Source of the DNA: Polaromonas sp.
GTDB lineage: Bacteria > Pseudomonadota > Gammaproteobacteria > Burkholderiales > Burkholderiaceae_C
Assembly (NCBI RefSeq): GCF_012927415.1
Contig: NZ_JABBPF010000027.1
Location: 1 to 49,896 of the forward strand
Direction: 5' to 3'
Length of the DNA: 49,896 nt
In this document: piece by piece, positions 26,881-34,440 of the stretch
How the letters are laid out: each line of letters opens with the position of its first letter
Numbering within the stretch: the stretch's first letter is position 1
Notes under the pieces: model-generated
Database searches by the model: none
Told to the model about the DNA's origin: nothing
Seen by the model: only the letters and a program-made list of their open reading frames with translations
Position numbers and translations under genes: made by a program

Positions 26881-27492
26881 ATGGTCTTTAAACCGTCTTT
26901 CAAATTCATTCTCGCCATACTCCTTGCTGCCAGTCTTGCGTTGGCCGGCTGCCGCGAGGCACCCGATAGTGGAGCGGTCGCAAAGAGTGTCACAGCGGTC
27001 TCCCTGGCCGCGATTGCCGTTGAAGCAAAAGGCTTTGATGTCGGCCCGAAGGTGAGCGCGCGTACCGTGTATGTTTTCTTTGATACCCAGTGCCCTCACT
27101 GCGGGGCCTTGTGGGAAGCGGCCAAGCCACTGAAATCCCAGGCGAGGTTTGTCTGGATTCCGGTTGGCATCCTTAATCCCTCCAGCACCTTACAGGGTGC
27201 CACATTGCTTGCTGCCCAGGATCCAGTCTCTGCGATGAACGACCATGAAACATCGCTCCAGGCGCGTCACGGCGGCATAAACGCGGCAAGCAGCATCGAT
27301 TCACAGAAAGCTCTGGTGGCGAAAAATACACAGTTGTTTAACCGGCTCGGTTTTGCATCGGTACCGGCCATTGTGGGAATGAATGCACGAACCGGCGCAG
27401 TCATAACGCAGGAAGGCGCTATGTCCACCGCCGCGCTGGCGGCCCTGCTGGGGCTGCAAGTGCCAGTCGGCGATCCTGTAATCCCCGTTTAA
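26881..27492 (+). CDS. Thioredoxin-fold lipoprotein (DsbG/DsbC-like catalytic domain)
   Basis: About 203 residues. A lipoprotein signal (FKFILAILLAASLALAGC, lipidated Cys at 24) precedes a thioredoxin-like fold with the redox site CPHC (71-74) in VYVFFDTQCPHCGALWEAAK. A cis-Pro region FASVPAIVG lies near the C-terminus. CPHC is the DsbA-type dithiol; the VFFDTQCPHC context resembles the DsbC/DsbG catalytic domain without their dimerisation domain. It probably reduces or oxidises disulfides in the periplasm while anchored to a membrane. I chose ATG 26881; an earlier ATG at 26827 lies on the candidate promoter and adds a poor N-terminus. Confidence 0.82.
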   Translation: MVFKPSFKFILAILLAASLALAGCREAPDSGAVAKSVTAVSLAAIAVEAKGFDVGPKVSARTVYVFFDTQCPHCGALWEAAKPLKSQARFVWIPVGILNPSSTLQGATLLAAQDPVSAMNDHETSLQARHGGINAASSIDSQKALVAKNTQLFNRLGFASVPAIVGMNARTGAVITQEGAMSTAALAALLGLQVPVGDPVIPV

Positions 27493-27614
27493 AACCCGAA
27501 TTCGTCTCGCTTTTGTTTTTCGTTTTTCGCGGTAAAAAACGTCGCTGATCCAACAAAAGCAGTCCTTAACCGCTATTACTTTGATAGTGATGAGGCCACT
27601 GCTCGTCAACGCAA

Positions 27615-28844
27615 CTAAAACAGAACCCGGCTGCGTATCGTTCCTGGAACTTCGGCAAGTTTGGCTAGCGCGATGTCCGAGTGCGCCGCGTCAATGTCGA
27701 TGACGACATAACCGATGGCTTCATTAGTTTGCAGGTACTGCGATGCGATGTTGATATGGTTGCTCGCAAACACCCGGTTGATCTCGGACAGCACGCCCGG
27801 TACATTTTTGTGAATATGCAACAACCGGTGTTTTCCTGGATGGGCCGGGAGCGCCACTTCGGGGAAGTTGACGGAGGAGGTCGAGGTGCCGTTGTCGCTG
27901 TATTTCACCAGTTTCTCCGCCACTTCGACGCCAATGTTTTCCTGCGCTTCAATAGTCGAGCCGCCAACATGCGGCGTCAAAATCACATTGTCCAGACCGC
28001 GCAACGGCGATTCAAAAACTTCCTTGTTGTTGCGTGGCTCCACCGGAAAAACGTCAACCGCCGCACCTAGCAGTTTTTTCTGCCGCAGGGCTTCGGCCAG
28101 TGGTTCAATCTCAACCACGGTCCCCCGCGAAGCGTTGATGAACACGCTGCCAGGTTTCATCGCGGCAATCTCGGCTGCGCCAATCATCCATTGCGTTGCC
28201 TGCGTTTCGGGTACGTGCAGGCTGATCACATCAGAGTGCGTCAACAACTCGTTCAGCTTGGCAACCTGACGCGCGTTGCCAAGCGGCAGCTTGGTAACCA
28301 CATCAAAAAACATAACATGCATGCCCAGTGCTTCGGCCAGCACGGAGAGCTGTGTGCCGATGGAGCCATAACCCACTATACCCAGGGTTTTGCCGCGAAT
28401 TTCGTAGGCGTTGTCAGCCGATTTGAGCCAGCCGCCGCGGTGAGCTACAGCACTTTTTTCCGGCACGCCGCGCAGCAGCAAAATCGCTTCGGCCAGCACC
28501 AGTTCCGCCACCGATCGGGTGTTGGAAAAGGGTGCATTGAAAACGGCAATACCGCGTTCCCGCGCCGCCTGAAGGTCGACCTGATTGGTGCCTATGCAAA
28601 AGCAGCCGACAGCTGCCAACTTTGTCGCATGCGCAAAAACTTCAGCCGTAAGCTGAGTACGCGATCGAATGCCGACGAAGTGCGCATCTGCGATTCGGGC
28701 CTTGAGCTCTTCGTCGGAAAGCGCGCCTGGCACGCTGTCGATATTCGTGTATCCCGCAGCTGTCAAGACAGCGACCGCCGATGGATGAATGCCTTCCAGC
28801 AGGAGAAACTTGATTTTTTTCTTGTCGGTGGATGTTTTGTGCAT
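27615..28844 (-). CDS. serA: D-3-phosphoglycerate dehydrogenase
   Basis: A 409-residue enzyme oxidising 3-phosphoglycerate with NAD in the first step of serine synthesis. It has the D-2-hydroxyacid dehydrogenase core: LGIVGYGSIGTQLSVLAEAL (Rossmann loop), SVFINASRGTVVEI, and the catalytic His in NVILTPHVGGST. The C-terminal ACT domain (about residues 335-409, HRLLHIHKNVPGVLSEINRV) binds serine for feedback inhibition. Length is close to the E. coli enzyme type. It is monocistronic, and a Fur-like AT-rich palindrome lies about 20 bp before its start. Confidence 0.97.
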   Translation of the reverse strand: MHKTSTDKKKIKFLLLEGIHPSAVAVLTAAGYTNIDSVPGALSDEELKARIADAHFVGIRSRTQLTAEVFAHATKLAAVGCFCIGTNQVDLQAARERGIAVFNAPFSNTRSVAELVLAEAILLLRGVPEKSAVAHRGGWLKSADNAYEIRGKTLGIVGYGSIGTQLSVLAEALGMHVMFFDVVTKLPLGNARQVAKLNELLTHSDVISLHVPETQATQWMIGAAEIAAMKPGSVFINASRGTVVEIEPLAEALRQKKLLGAAVDVFPVEPRNNKEVFESPLRGLDNVILTPHVGGSTIEAQENIGVEVAEKLVKYSDNGTSTSSVNFPEVALPAHPGKHRLLHIHKNVPGVLSEINRVFASNHINIASQYLQTNEAIGYVVIDIDAAHSDIALAKLAEVPGTIRSRVLF

Positions 28845-29143
28845 GGGCAGTGACTGATTCGTTAAGATAAAAATAATTATTATGAATCAACGCATAAATT
28901 CAGCATTGTTCAGGGCATTTACCCTTGCGAATTAGGGTCGGCAGGCAGGGCGAGCGGCGTGTCCAGATGGCCTTGCAGGAACATGGAGTCGGCGTGACAA
29001 TTGTTGGGCTGTCTGCTACATCATCTTTTTTTCTGACGAGAGGCTATTGATTCTTGCAAAACTGGCGAACCTCCTCCGTTGGTACGTTTAATAGCCAATC
29101 GTTAACTGCCTTCTTGCGGTGAAGCGTTTTTAGAAGCAATCAC
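28845..29143. other. Intergenic region between serA and tRNA-Asn
   Basis: There is no gene of credible length. It holds the serA promoter side (AT-rich, 28860-28910) and a pair of distant inverted arms, GGCTATT (about 29042-29048) and AATAGCC (about 29090-29096), of unclear meaning. Confidence 0.5.
28866..28884 (-). promoter_or_regulatory. Fur-box-like palindrome upstream of serA
   Basis: GATAAAAATAATTATTATG matches the classical 19-bp Fur consensus at about 15 of 19 positions by eye and is part palindrome. It lies 22 bp before the serA start codon, where a regulator could block transcription. Very AT-rich promoter DNA can match this consensus by chance. Confidence 0.3.
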
Positions 29144-29181
29144 CAAAAAGCGTCCTGAAATGACGCTATAATTTGAGGCTG
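29144..29181 (+). promoter_or_regulatory. Promoter of tRNA-Asn (block shared with tRNA-Lys)
   Basis: TATAAT lies at 29167-29172 inside a 24-nt block (29158-29181) identical to that at 26388-26411. The -35 is weak (CAAAAA, 17 nt upstream). Predicted start near 29179 leaves only about five nt of leader before the mature tRNA. Confidence 0.7.
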
Positions 29182-29184
29182 AAT

Positions 29185-29260
29185 TCCTCAATAGCTCAGT
29201 TGGTAGAGCGCCGGACTGTTAATCCGTAGGTCCCTGGTTCGAGCCCAGGTTGAGGAGCCA
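29185..29260 (+). tRNA. tRNA-Asn (anticodon GTT)
   Basis: 76 nt with an encoded GCCA end. The acceptor stem is TCCTCAA/TTGAGGA, the D arm GCTC-AGTTGGTA-GAGC, the anticodon stem CGGA/TCCG enclosing CTGTTAA (anticodon GTT), and the T arm CCTGG-TTCGAGC-CCAGG. It is a single gene, followed at once by a terminator. Confidence 0.97.
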
Positions 29261-29278
29261 AAAAACACGGAACAAATC

Positions 29279-29316
29279 AAGCACTTAGGTCGCAAGCCTA
29301 GGTGCTTTTTTGATTT
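29279..29316 (+). terminator. Intrinsic terminator of tRNA-Asn
   Basis: The hairpin AGCACtTAGG (29280-29289) / CCTAGGTGCT (29297-29306), with a short loop TCGCAAG, is followed by TTTTTT (from 29306). Stem, loop and T tract are all textbook, 20 bp after the tRNA 3' end. Confidence 0.88.
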
Positions 29317-29716
29317 TTTGATGGTTCTGAGCAACTCTGCGGGTTCTGCATCGGTTCGGATGGAGATTCGGGAAGCAGAAGCAGATCACCGGCCGGGTAT
29401 CTGACTTTCTTCATGACTAACTCCCCATTTCAATTTCGACCTTAACAGGTGCCTATTGAAGTGGGTGAAGTCCAAAGGATCCAAAATTCAAATCATCAAA
29501 ACACTCACCCAGTGATGATGAATCAGTAACGCGGGCTTTTTTGGGCGTTCTGTAATTCCTGCTGTAGACGTCACTAGCAGCGAATTTGCCGGCGGCTCCT
29601 TGCTGCATGTGCGTAGTGGTGACAAGTTGCCCGCTCGGCGTGGCTGTCCCGCCAGTCACACGTCGTGAGTCGCTCACCGCATAAACTGACTTTCCAATTT
29701 CAAGGAGATTTCTTTC
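29317..29716. other. Intergenic region before the GST-like gene
   Basis: 400 bp without a recognisable gene. A minus-strand 38-codon frame (29298-29414, GGGGAG six nt before its ATG) runs back into the tRNA terminator and resembles nothing I know. The last 20 bases contain the strong Shine-Dalgarno AAGGAG of the next gene. Confidence 0.5.
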
Positions 29717-30358
29717 ATGCTCACCCTTTGCGGCTCCCCGATTTCTAACTACTACAACAAGGTCAAACTTGCCTTGCTTGAAAAAGGCGTCGTTTTTACC
29801 GAAGAGCTGGTGCCCGTCATGAGCGAAAGCGAAGCGGTGTTGGTGGATTCTCCTTTGGGCAAGATTCCCTATATCCGCACGCCGCAGGGCTGCTTGTGCG
29901 AGAGCCAGGCGATCATGGAATATATCGATTCGGCTTACCCCAATCCGCCACTGTTGCCGACTGACCAATTCGCCGCTGCCAAGGTGCGCGAATTGGTCAT
30001 CTTCATCGACCTGTATCTGGAACTGGTGGCGCGCGAGTTATATAAGCAAGCTTTTTTTGGTGGCTCGGTGAGCGAAATGGACCAGTTGCGCGTGCGCAAG
30101 CTGCTGGTCAAGAACATTGCGGCTTTCAAACGGCTGGCAAAGTTTGCACCCTATGTCGCGGGTGACACGTTTACCCAGGCCGATTGCGCCGCTTTTGCCA
30201 GCCTCCCACTGGTGGGCATGGCCACCAAAGCGGTGCTGGGTGAGGACCTTTTGATTGCGGCGGGCCTAGACTACAAACCATTCATCAAGCTTATCGGGGA
30301 GCGGCCTTCTGCACAGAAGGTGGTGGCAGACCGCAAGGCGTCCCAACTGAAGCCGTAA
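29717..30358 (+). CDS. Glutathione S-transferase family protein
   Basis: A 213-residue soluble protein with a thioredoxin-like N-terminal domain (about 1-77: LCGSPISNYYNKVKLALLEK, then GKIPYIRTPQG and CESQAIMEYID) and an all-helical C-terminal domain (about 88-205, including YVAGDTFTQADCAAF). The N-terminal SNYYNKV and the ES motif are the glutathione-binding elements. It probably conjugates or reduces a small electrophile, or acts as a stress protein; the substrate is unknown. A strong SD (AAGGAG) precedes the ATG. It appears monocistronic. Confidence 0.9.
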   Translation: MLTLCGSPISNYYNKVKLALLEKGVVFTEELVPVMSESEAVLVDSPLGKIPYIRTPQGCLCESQAIMEYIDSAYPNPPLLPTDQFAAAKVRELVIFIDLYLELVARELYKQAFFGGSVSEMDQLRVRKLLVKNIAAFKRLAKFAPYVAGDTFTQADCAAFASLPLVGMATKAVLGEDLLIAAGLDYKPFIKLIGERPSAQKVVADRKASQLKP

Positions 30359-30590
30359 GGGACGTTGACGGCAGAGAATTTTTGATCGACAGCCCGGCCG
30401 GGGCTGCCATGTACCTGCGACGAAAGCAGTTCCGTTGCGGTTCAAAATAACGGGATGCATCCAAATAGTGCCCTCGTCCTACTTCGATGGGGGCTAACGG
30501 ATGGCAGCTTTCTTTTGCTTCAAATGTTCTTATGAGACGTAGCAGGGTGCCCGCAATCCGCGTTAACCGGCTAACTCAAGAGGAATCAAA

Positions 30591-30956
30591 ATGAAATATA
30601 CAACAACATCACTTATGCTTGTCGCGCTGCTCGGACTCGGAGCATGCACTGGGCCAATGGGACCACAGGGTAATACCGGAAACACCGGCTACACGGGCGC
30701 GCAAGGCGAGGCTGGTAGCCAGGGTAGAACCGGAAACACTGGAAATACCGGATACACCGGCGCTACGGGCGCGACCGGAAACCAGGGCAACACCGGCTAC
30801 ACCGGCGCTACAGGCGAGGCTGGCACTCAAGGTAATACTGGAAACACCGGCAGCACTGGTGCTACCGGGGCGAAGGGCAATACCGGCAATACCGGCAATA
30901 CTGGAAGTGCAGGTACAGGCGGAAGCACCATCGTGGTCGTGCCGCCAAAGCAGTAA
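30591..30956 (+). CDS. Small collagen-like lipoprotein
   Basis: A 121-residue protein. A lipoprotein signal ([12 protein letters not shown], lipidated Cys at 19) is followed from residue 21 by 31 uninterrupted Gly-X-Y triplets (21-113), mainly GNT, GYT, GAT and GEA. A short tail of valines and prolines (114-121) ends it. Thr dominates the Y position and Pro is nearly absent, as in bacterial collagen-like proteins that form triple helices without hydroxyproline. It may form a lipid-anchored trimeric rod on the outer membrane. AGAGGA precedes the start. The gene is alone, and similar triplet DNA often changes in length by slippage. Confidence 0.9.
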   Translation: MKYTTTSLMLVALLGLGACTGPMGPQGNTGNTGYTGAQGEAGSQGRTGNTGNTGYTGATGATGNQGNTGYTGATGEAGTQGNTGNTGSTGATGAKGNTGNTGNTGSAGTGGSTIVVVPPKQ

Positions 30957-31794
30957 TTTGAAGTGCGGCTGAAGGCCCGAATGACGAATGAGTCGGCGCA
31001 CGCGTGAAGAGATGTCTCTTGATTGAGGCTTCTGCCCTTCCTTCACCACAAGGAACTTATGAGAACAGAAAAACAGTTTTTCTGGTCTTGCACTGTACTT
31101 GCTGGCAGCTAGCTGAGCGTTCTGCCATTGCACTCTAAGTCCAAAGCATCTTCAATATATTGATCAACGCCACCACCGCTGTAGACAAGGCCATAACAAC
31201 AGGCCGTGCTCATCAGGCGGTTGCCGCGAAAAAAAGGTGCGCCCACATCGCGACCTTTGCAAAGGCAGACACTTATTTGTTCGATGACTGTCACCGCCAG
31301 CATGCGGCCGGCCTGACGCATTGCGATCTTTTGCAAATTGATTCCGCCTGACTGCATGGCGCGGGCAATTTCTTAAGCTCTTGCGCCCCACTGGTTTGGG
31401 CATCAGTCGTCAAACATGTCAGGGCCTGGATGCATGCGCATCGGCAGGCATTGTCTGTATCCGAACTATGCAGTGCCTGAAACATCAAAGATATCGCGGC
31501 TTGCGACCGCACGCATTAGGCTACTGCGCAATGTGCACAAAGGTCATGGAAACAACGGTTTTTGAGGGCTTGAACAATTTGGCCTTTTGTCTTTGTGAGC
31601 CTGCAGGGCTGCAAGTTGGCAGGATTGGCTAAAATTGCGTGTCAGCCGGGTGTGCAGCCCGGGCGTTCCAACCGTGAATTTGAGAGTCGCACGCCCTCGG
31701 TGTGGACCTTTCCGTCTCAAGCAATGGCAACAGCCAACAGGCTGTACCGATTCGATGGGCGCGGGCACTCGCTTCACCCCTGCTACACACCAAC
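30957..31794. other. Long intergenic region before the class A PBP gene
   Basis: Over 800 bp with only unconvincing reading frames on both strands (up to about 80 codons, no SD, no family resemblance). A perfect 8-bp A/T-rich hairpin, CAGAAAAA (31066-31073) / TTTTTCTG (31077-31084), lies downstream of the collagen-like gene and could end its transcript. The rest may hold decayed genes, a long leader or an unrecognised small RNA. The minus-strand frame at 31109-31357 is the least unlikely coding candidate. Confidence 0.4.
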
Positions 31795-34185
31795 ATGCCC
31801 AACCCGGACCCGCATCTGATGAAAATGGTCTTTGCCCGTCTAAAACCCTTTGTGACCGAAATGCTGAGTCGCCTGCGGCATCCCACGCGGCGCGGCGTCG
31901 TCCTTTCACTCGCTGCCTTGCCGTTGCTGCTGCTGCTGTATGTGCTGGTGCTGATTCCTTTTACGCCGAGCATCAGGGACCTGAGGAAGGCCAAGTCCGA
32001 AAAACCCGCCGTGGTGCTCTCGGCCGATGGCAAGGAAATGGTCTTGTTCAAGCGCGCCAACCGAGACTGGGTGAAGCTCGCCGACATCTCACCCAACGTG
32101 GTAAACGCCTTGATCGCCACGGAAGACCACCGCTTTTTTCAGCATCATGGCATTGACCTGAAGCGGACGGCCTCGGCTGCGCTGCGCACCTTCTCTGGCG
32201 ACACGCAGGGCGGCTCGACCATTACGCAGCAGCTCGCCCGTAACCTCTACCCCGACCAGGTCGGCCGCGCGCAGACCCTGACGCGCAAGATCAAGGAAGC
32301 CATTACGGCGCTGAAAATAGAGGCAATCTATTCCAAAAAGGAGATTCTGGAAACTTACCTCAACACCGTGCCCTTTCTTTACAACGCCTATGGCATCGAA
32401 ATGGCGGCCCGCACCTACTTCGACAAGTCGGCCGACGAACTCGATGTGCTGCAGAGTGCCACGCTCATCGGCATGTTGAAGGGCACAAGCTATTACAACC
32501 CGGTTCTCAATCCAGAACGCTCCGTGCAGCGGCGCAATACTGTTCTGACGCAGATGGTCAAGGACAACAAGCTCGACGCTGCCAAGCTTGAGTCACTGAA
32601 GAAAAAGCCGCTCAGGGTGGAGTTTGAACGGCAGACGGAGTCGCTTGGCGCGGCGCCCCACTTCACCCAGTTCCTGCGCCGCTGGCTGATCGAATGGGCC
32701 GACCGCAATGACTACAACATCTATGCCGACGGTCTGGTGGTGCACACCACGCTGGATTTCCGGCTGCAAAAGCTGGCCAACCAGGCGCTGGCCCGGCAGG
32801 CCAACCGCTTGCAGGACGTGACGAACGGGCAATGGGGGCCGCGCGGCTGGGCGGGAAAAAAGGACCTGGTTCGCGCTTTCATGCGGGAGACCCGCGAATA
32901 CAAGGCGGCCCGGGATTCCGGCCTGACGGAGGACCAGGCGCTAAAGCAGCTGCAGTCTGATCTGGCCTTCATGAGCGCGCTGCGCGAGGATAAAACCCGC
33001 TTGCAGGCCGGCTTTCTGGCGCTAGATCCGTCCAACGGGCATGTAATGGCCTGGGTCGGAAGCCGCGACTTCAGTCTGGACCCGTTCGACCATGTGCAGC
33101 AGGCGCGACGGCAGCCGGGTTCGACCTTCAAGCCCTTTGTTTACGGCGCCGCCTTTGAGCAGGGCGCCAAGCCCTCGGACACTTTCATGGACCAAGCGGT
33201 GGAGATCCCGCTGGGCGGCGGAGCGGTCTGGCGGCCCAGCGATGGCAGCGCGCCAAGCGGGCTGCCGATGAGCCTGCGCGAGGGCCTGGTTTATTCCAAA
33301 AACACCATCACCGCCCAGGTCATGCAGAGCGTCGGCCCGGCGAAAGTGGCCAAGCTGGCAAAAGCCATGGGTGTGCGGCAAAGCAAGCTTGAGGAGGTGC
33401 CCTCGCTGGCGCTGGGAACCAGCCCGGTGACCCTGAAGGAAATGGTTTCTGCTTACAGCACCCTGGTCAACAGCGGCGGCTACATCGAGCCCATGCTGGT
33501 CACGCGCATTGAAGACAGAAACGGCAAGGTGCTGGAAAAGTTCGAGTCCAGATCTCCCGAGCAGGCGATGTCTGTCGCCACCGCGCAAACCCTGGTTGAC
33601 GTGATGCGTGGCGTGGTAGACCGGGGCACCGGCGCCGGAATTCGGAGCACCTACGGCATTCGAGCCGATGTGGCAGGCAAGACCGGTACCACCCAGGACA
33701 ACACTGACGGCTGGTTCATTCTGATGCACCCGCAATTGGTGGCAGGTGCCTGGGTAGGCTTCAACGATAACCGCGTGAGGATGCAGGGTGACTATTGGGG
33801 CCAGGGTGCGCACAGCGCGCTGCCCATCGTTGGTGACTTTTTCCAGCAGTCGCTCAGGGCCCGGTTGATTGATCAGCGGGCGCGCTTTGCCGGCGCAATC
33901 GGCGCAACCGGGGCGGGTGAGCCATACCCGATGCCTGCGCCGGCGCCCGAAGCCGAAGCCGTTGTGGCGCCTGAGCCGCTCCCGCAGAGCTATCCCGCGG
34001 CGCCGCAGGAGTTGCCCGTGCCACAGGACACGGGCGTTCCACCGTCCATGAACCCGCCGCAGTCCTATCCTGGCTGGCAGCAAAATGAACAGCGGCCACC
34101 GCAATTACCTCCCATACCGCCGGGGATGTTACCGCCCGAGGCGCGGCCACCGGGGCCGGAGGAGCGCCCGATTCCCGTCCAATAA
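31795..34185 (+). CDS. Class A penicillin-binding protein (PBP1-type) with Pro-rich tail
   Basis: A bifunctional peptidoglycan synthase of about 796 residues. One transmembrane segment (SLAALPLLLLLYVLVLIPF) is followed by a glycosyltransferase domain (catalytic Glu at about 110 in ALIATEDHRFFQHHG; GGSTITQQLARNLY). The transpeptidase has SXXK STFK (Ser443, Lys446), SKN (501-503) and KTG (629-631). The last 100 residues are a Pro/Glu/Ala-rich tail ending PPGPEERPIPVQ, predicted disordered and periplasmic. The frame is open upstream to 31702; I chose ATG 31795, and 31819 is also possible. Confidence 0.92.
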   Translation: MPNPDPHLMKMVFARLKPFVTEMLSRLRHPTRRGVVLSLAALPLLLLLYVLVLIPFTPSIRDLRKAKSEKPAVVLSADGKEMVLFKRANRDWVKLADISPNVVNALIATEDHRFFQHHGIDLKRTASAALRTFSGDTQGGSTITQQLARNLYPDQVGRAQTLTRKIKEAITALKIEAIYSKKEILETYLNTVPFLYNAYGIEMAARTYFDKSADELDVLQSATLIGMLKGTSYYNPVLNPERSVQRRNTVLTQMVKDNKLDAAKLESLKKKPLRVEFERQTESLGAAPHFTQFLRRWLIEWADRNDYNIYADGLVVHTTLDFRLQKLANQALARQANRLQDVTNGQWGPRGWAGKKDLVRAFMRETREYKAARDSGLTEDQALKQLQSDLAFMSALREDKTRLQAGFLALDPSNGHVMAWVGSRDFSLDPFDHVQQARRQPGSTFKPFVYGAAFEQGAKPSDTFMDQAVEIPLGGGAVWRPSDGSAPSGLPMSLREGLVYSKNTITAQVMQSVGPAKVAKLAKAMGVRQSKLEEVPSLALGTSPVTLKEMVSAYSTLVNSGGYIEPMLVTRIEDRNGKVLEKFESRSPEQAMSVATAQTLVDVMRGVVDRGTGAGIRSTYGIRADVAGKTGTTQDNTDGWFILMHPQLVAGAWVGFNDNRVRMQGDYWGQGAHSALPIVGDFFQQSLRARLIDQRARFAGAIGATGAGEPYPMPAPAPEAEAVVAPEPLPQSYPAAPQELPVPQDTGVPPSMNPPQSYPGWQQNEQRPPQLPPIPPGMLPPEARPPGPEERPIPVQ

Positions 34186-34351
34186 GGGTTTGCCAAACCC
34201 CGTTGGAGCGGTGCGGGTCAGTTTGTCGGGCTGACCGACCCGGCTCGTCCCGCTTTCTCCTGATGCGGGTGGTTCAATCTTAATTGAGTCCAGTCAACGG
34301 GAAGTAATGGGAAATGATGGGAATTGATTAAACCCGCTGGCAGTTTTGCGT

Positions 34352-34410
34352 GCTATAAAAAACATAGCTTTACATGGCGGTATTCATTGGACATGGGGCG
34401 GATTTGATCC
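34352..34410 (+). repeat. Dispersed palindrome-headed repeat, copy C
   Basis: GCTATAAAAAACATAGC (34352-34368), TTGGAC at 34387-34392 (exactly 35 nt on), then GATTTGATCC. It lies between the convergent PBP and dienelactone hydrolase genes. Just before it, a GGGAAnTnATG-like unit is repeated three times (34300-34326). Confidence 0.75.
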
Positions 34411-34440
34411 ATAAATGCAGAACAAATCCACACCGGGTCC

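Noticed and set aside
29042-29096. Distant inverted arms GGCTATT / AATAGCC
   Set aside because: The arms are 7 bp and over 40 bp apart, and do not match the layout of the dispersed repeat.
29298-29414. 38-codon minus-strand ORF after tRNA-Asn with GGGGAG before its ATG
   Set aside because: It overlaps the tRNA terminator hairpin and has no recognisable homology; kept only as a remark.
30386-30407. Hairpin CAGCCC...GGGCTG after the GST gene
   Set aside because: It is a six-bp stem without a T tract; too weak to call a terminator.
31109-31357. 82-codon minus-strand ORF with Gly/Cys-rich C-terminus
   Set aside because: No SD, no family resemblance, and other frames of similar length overlap it.
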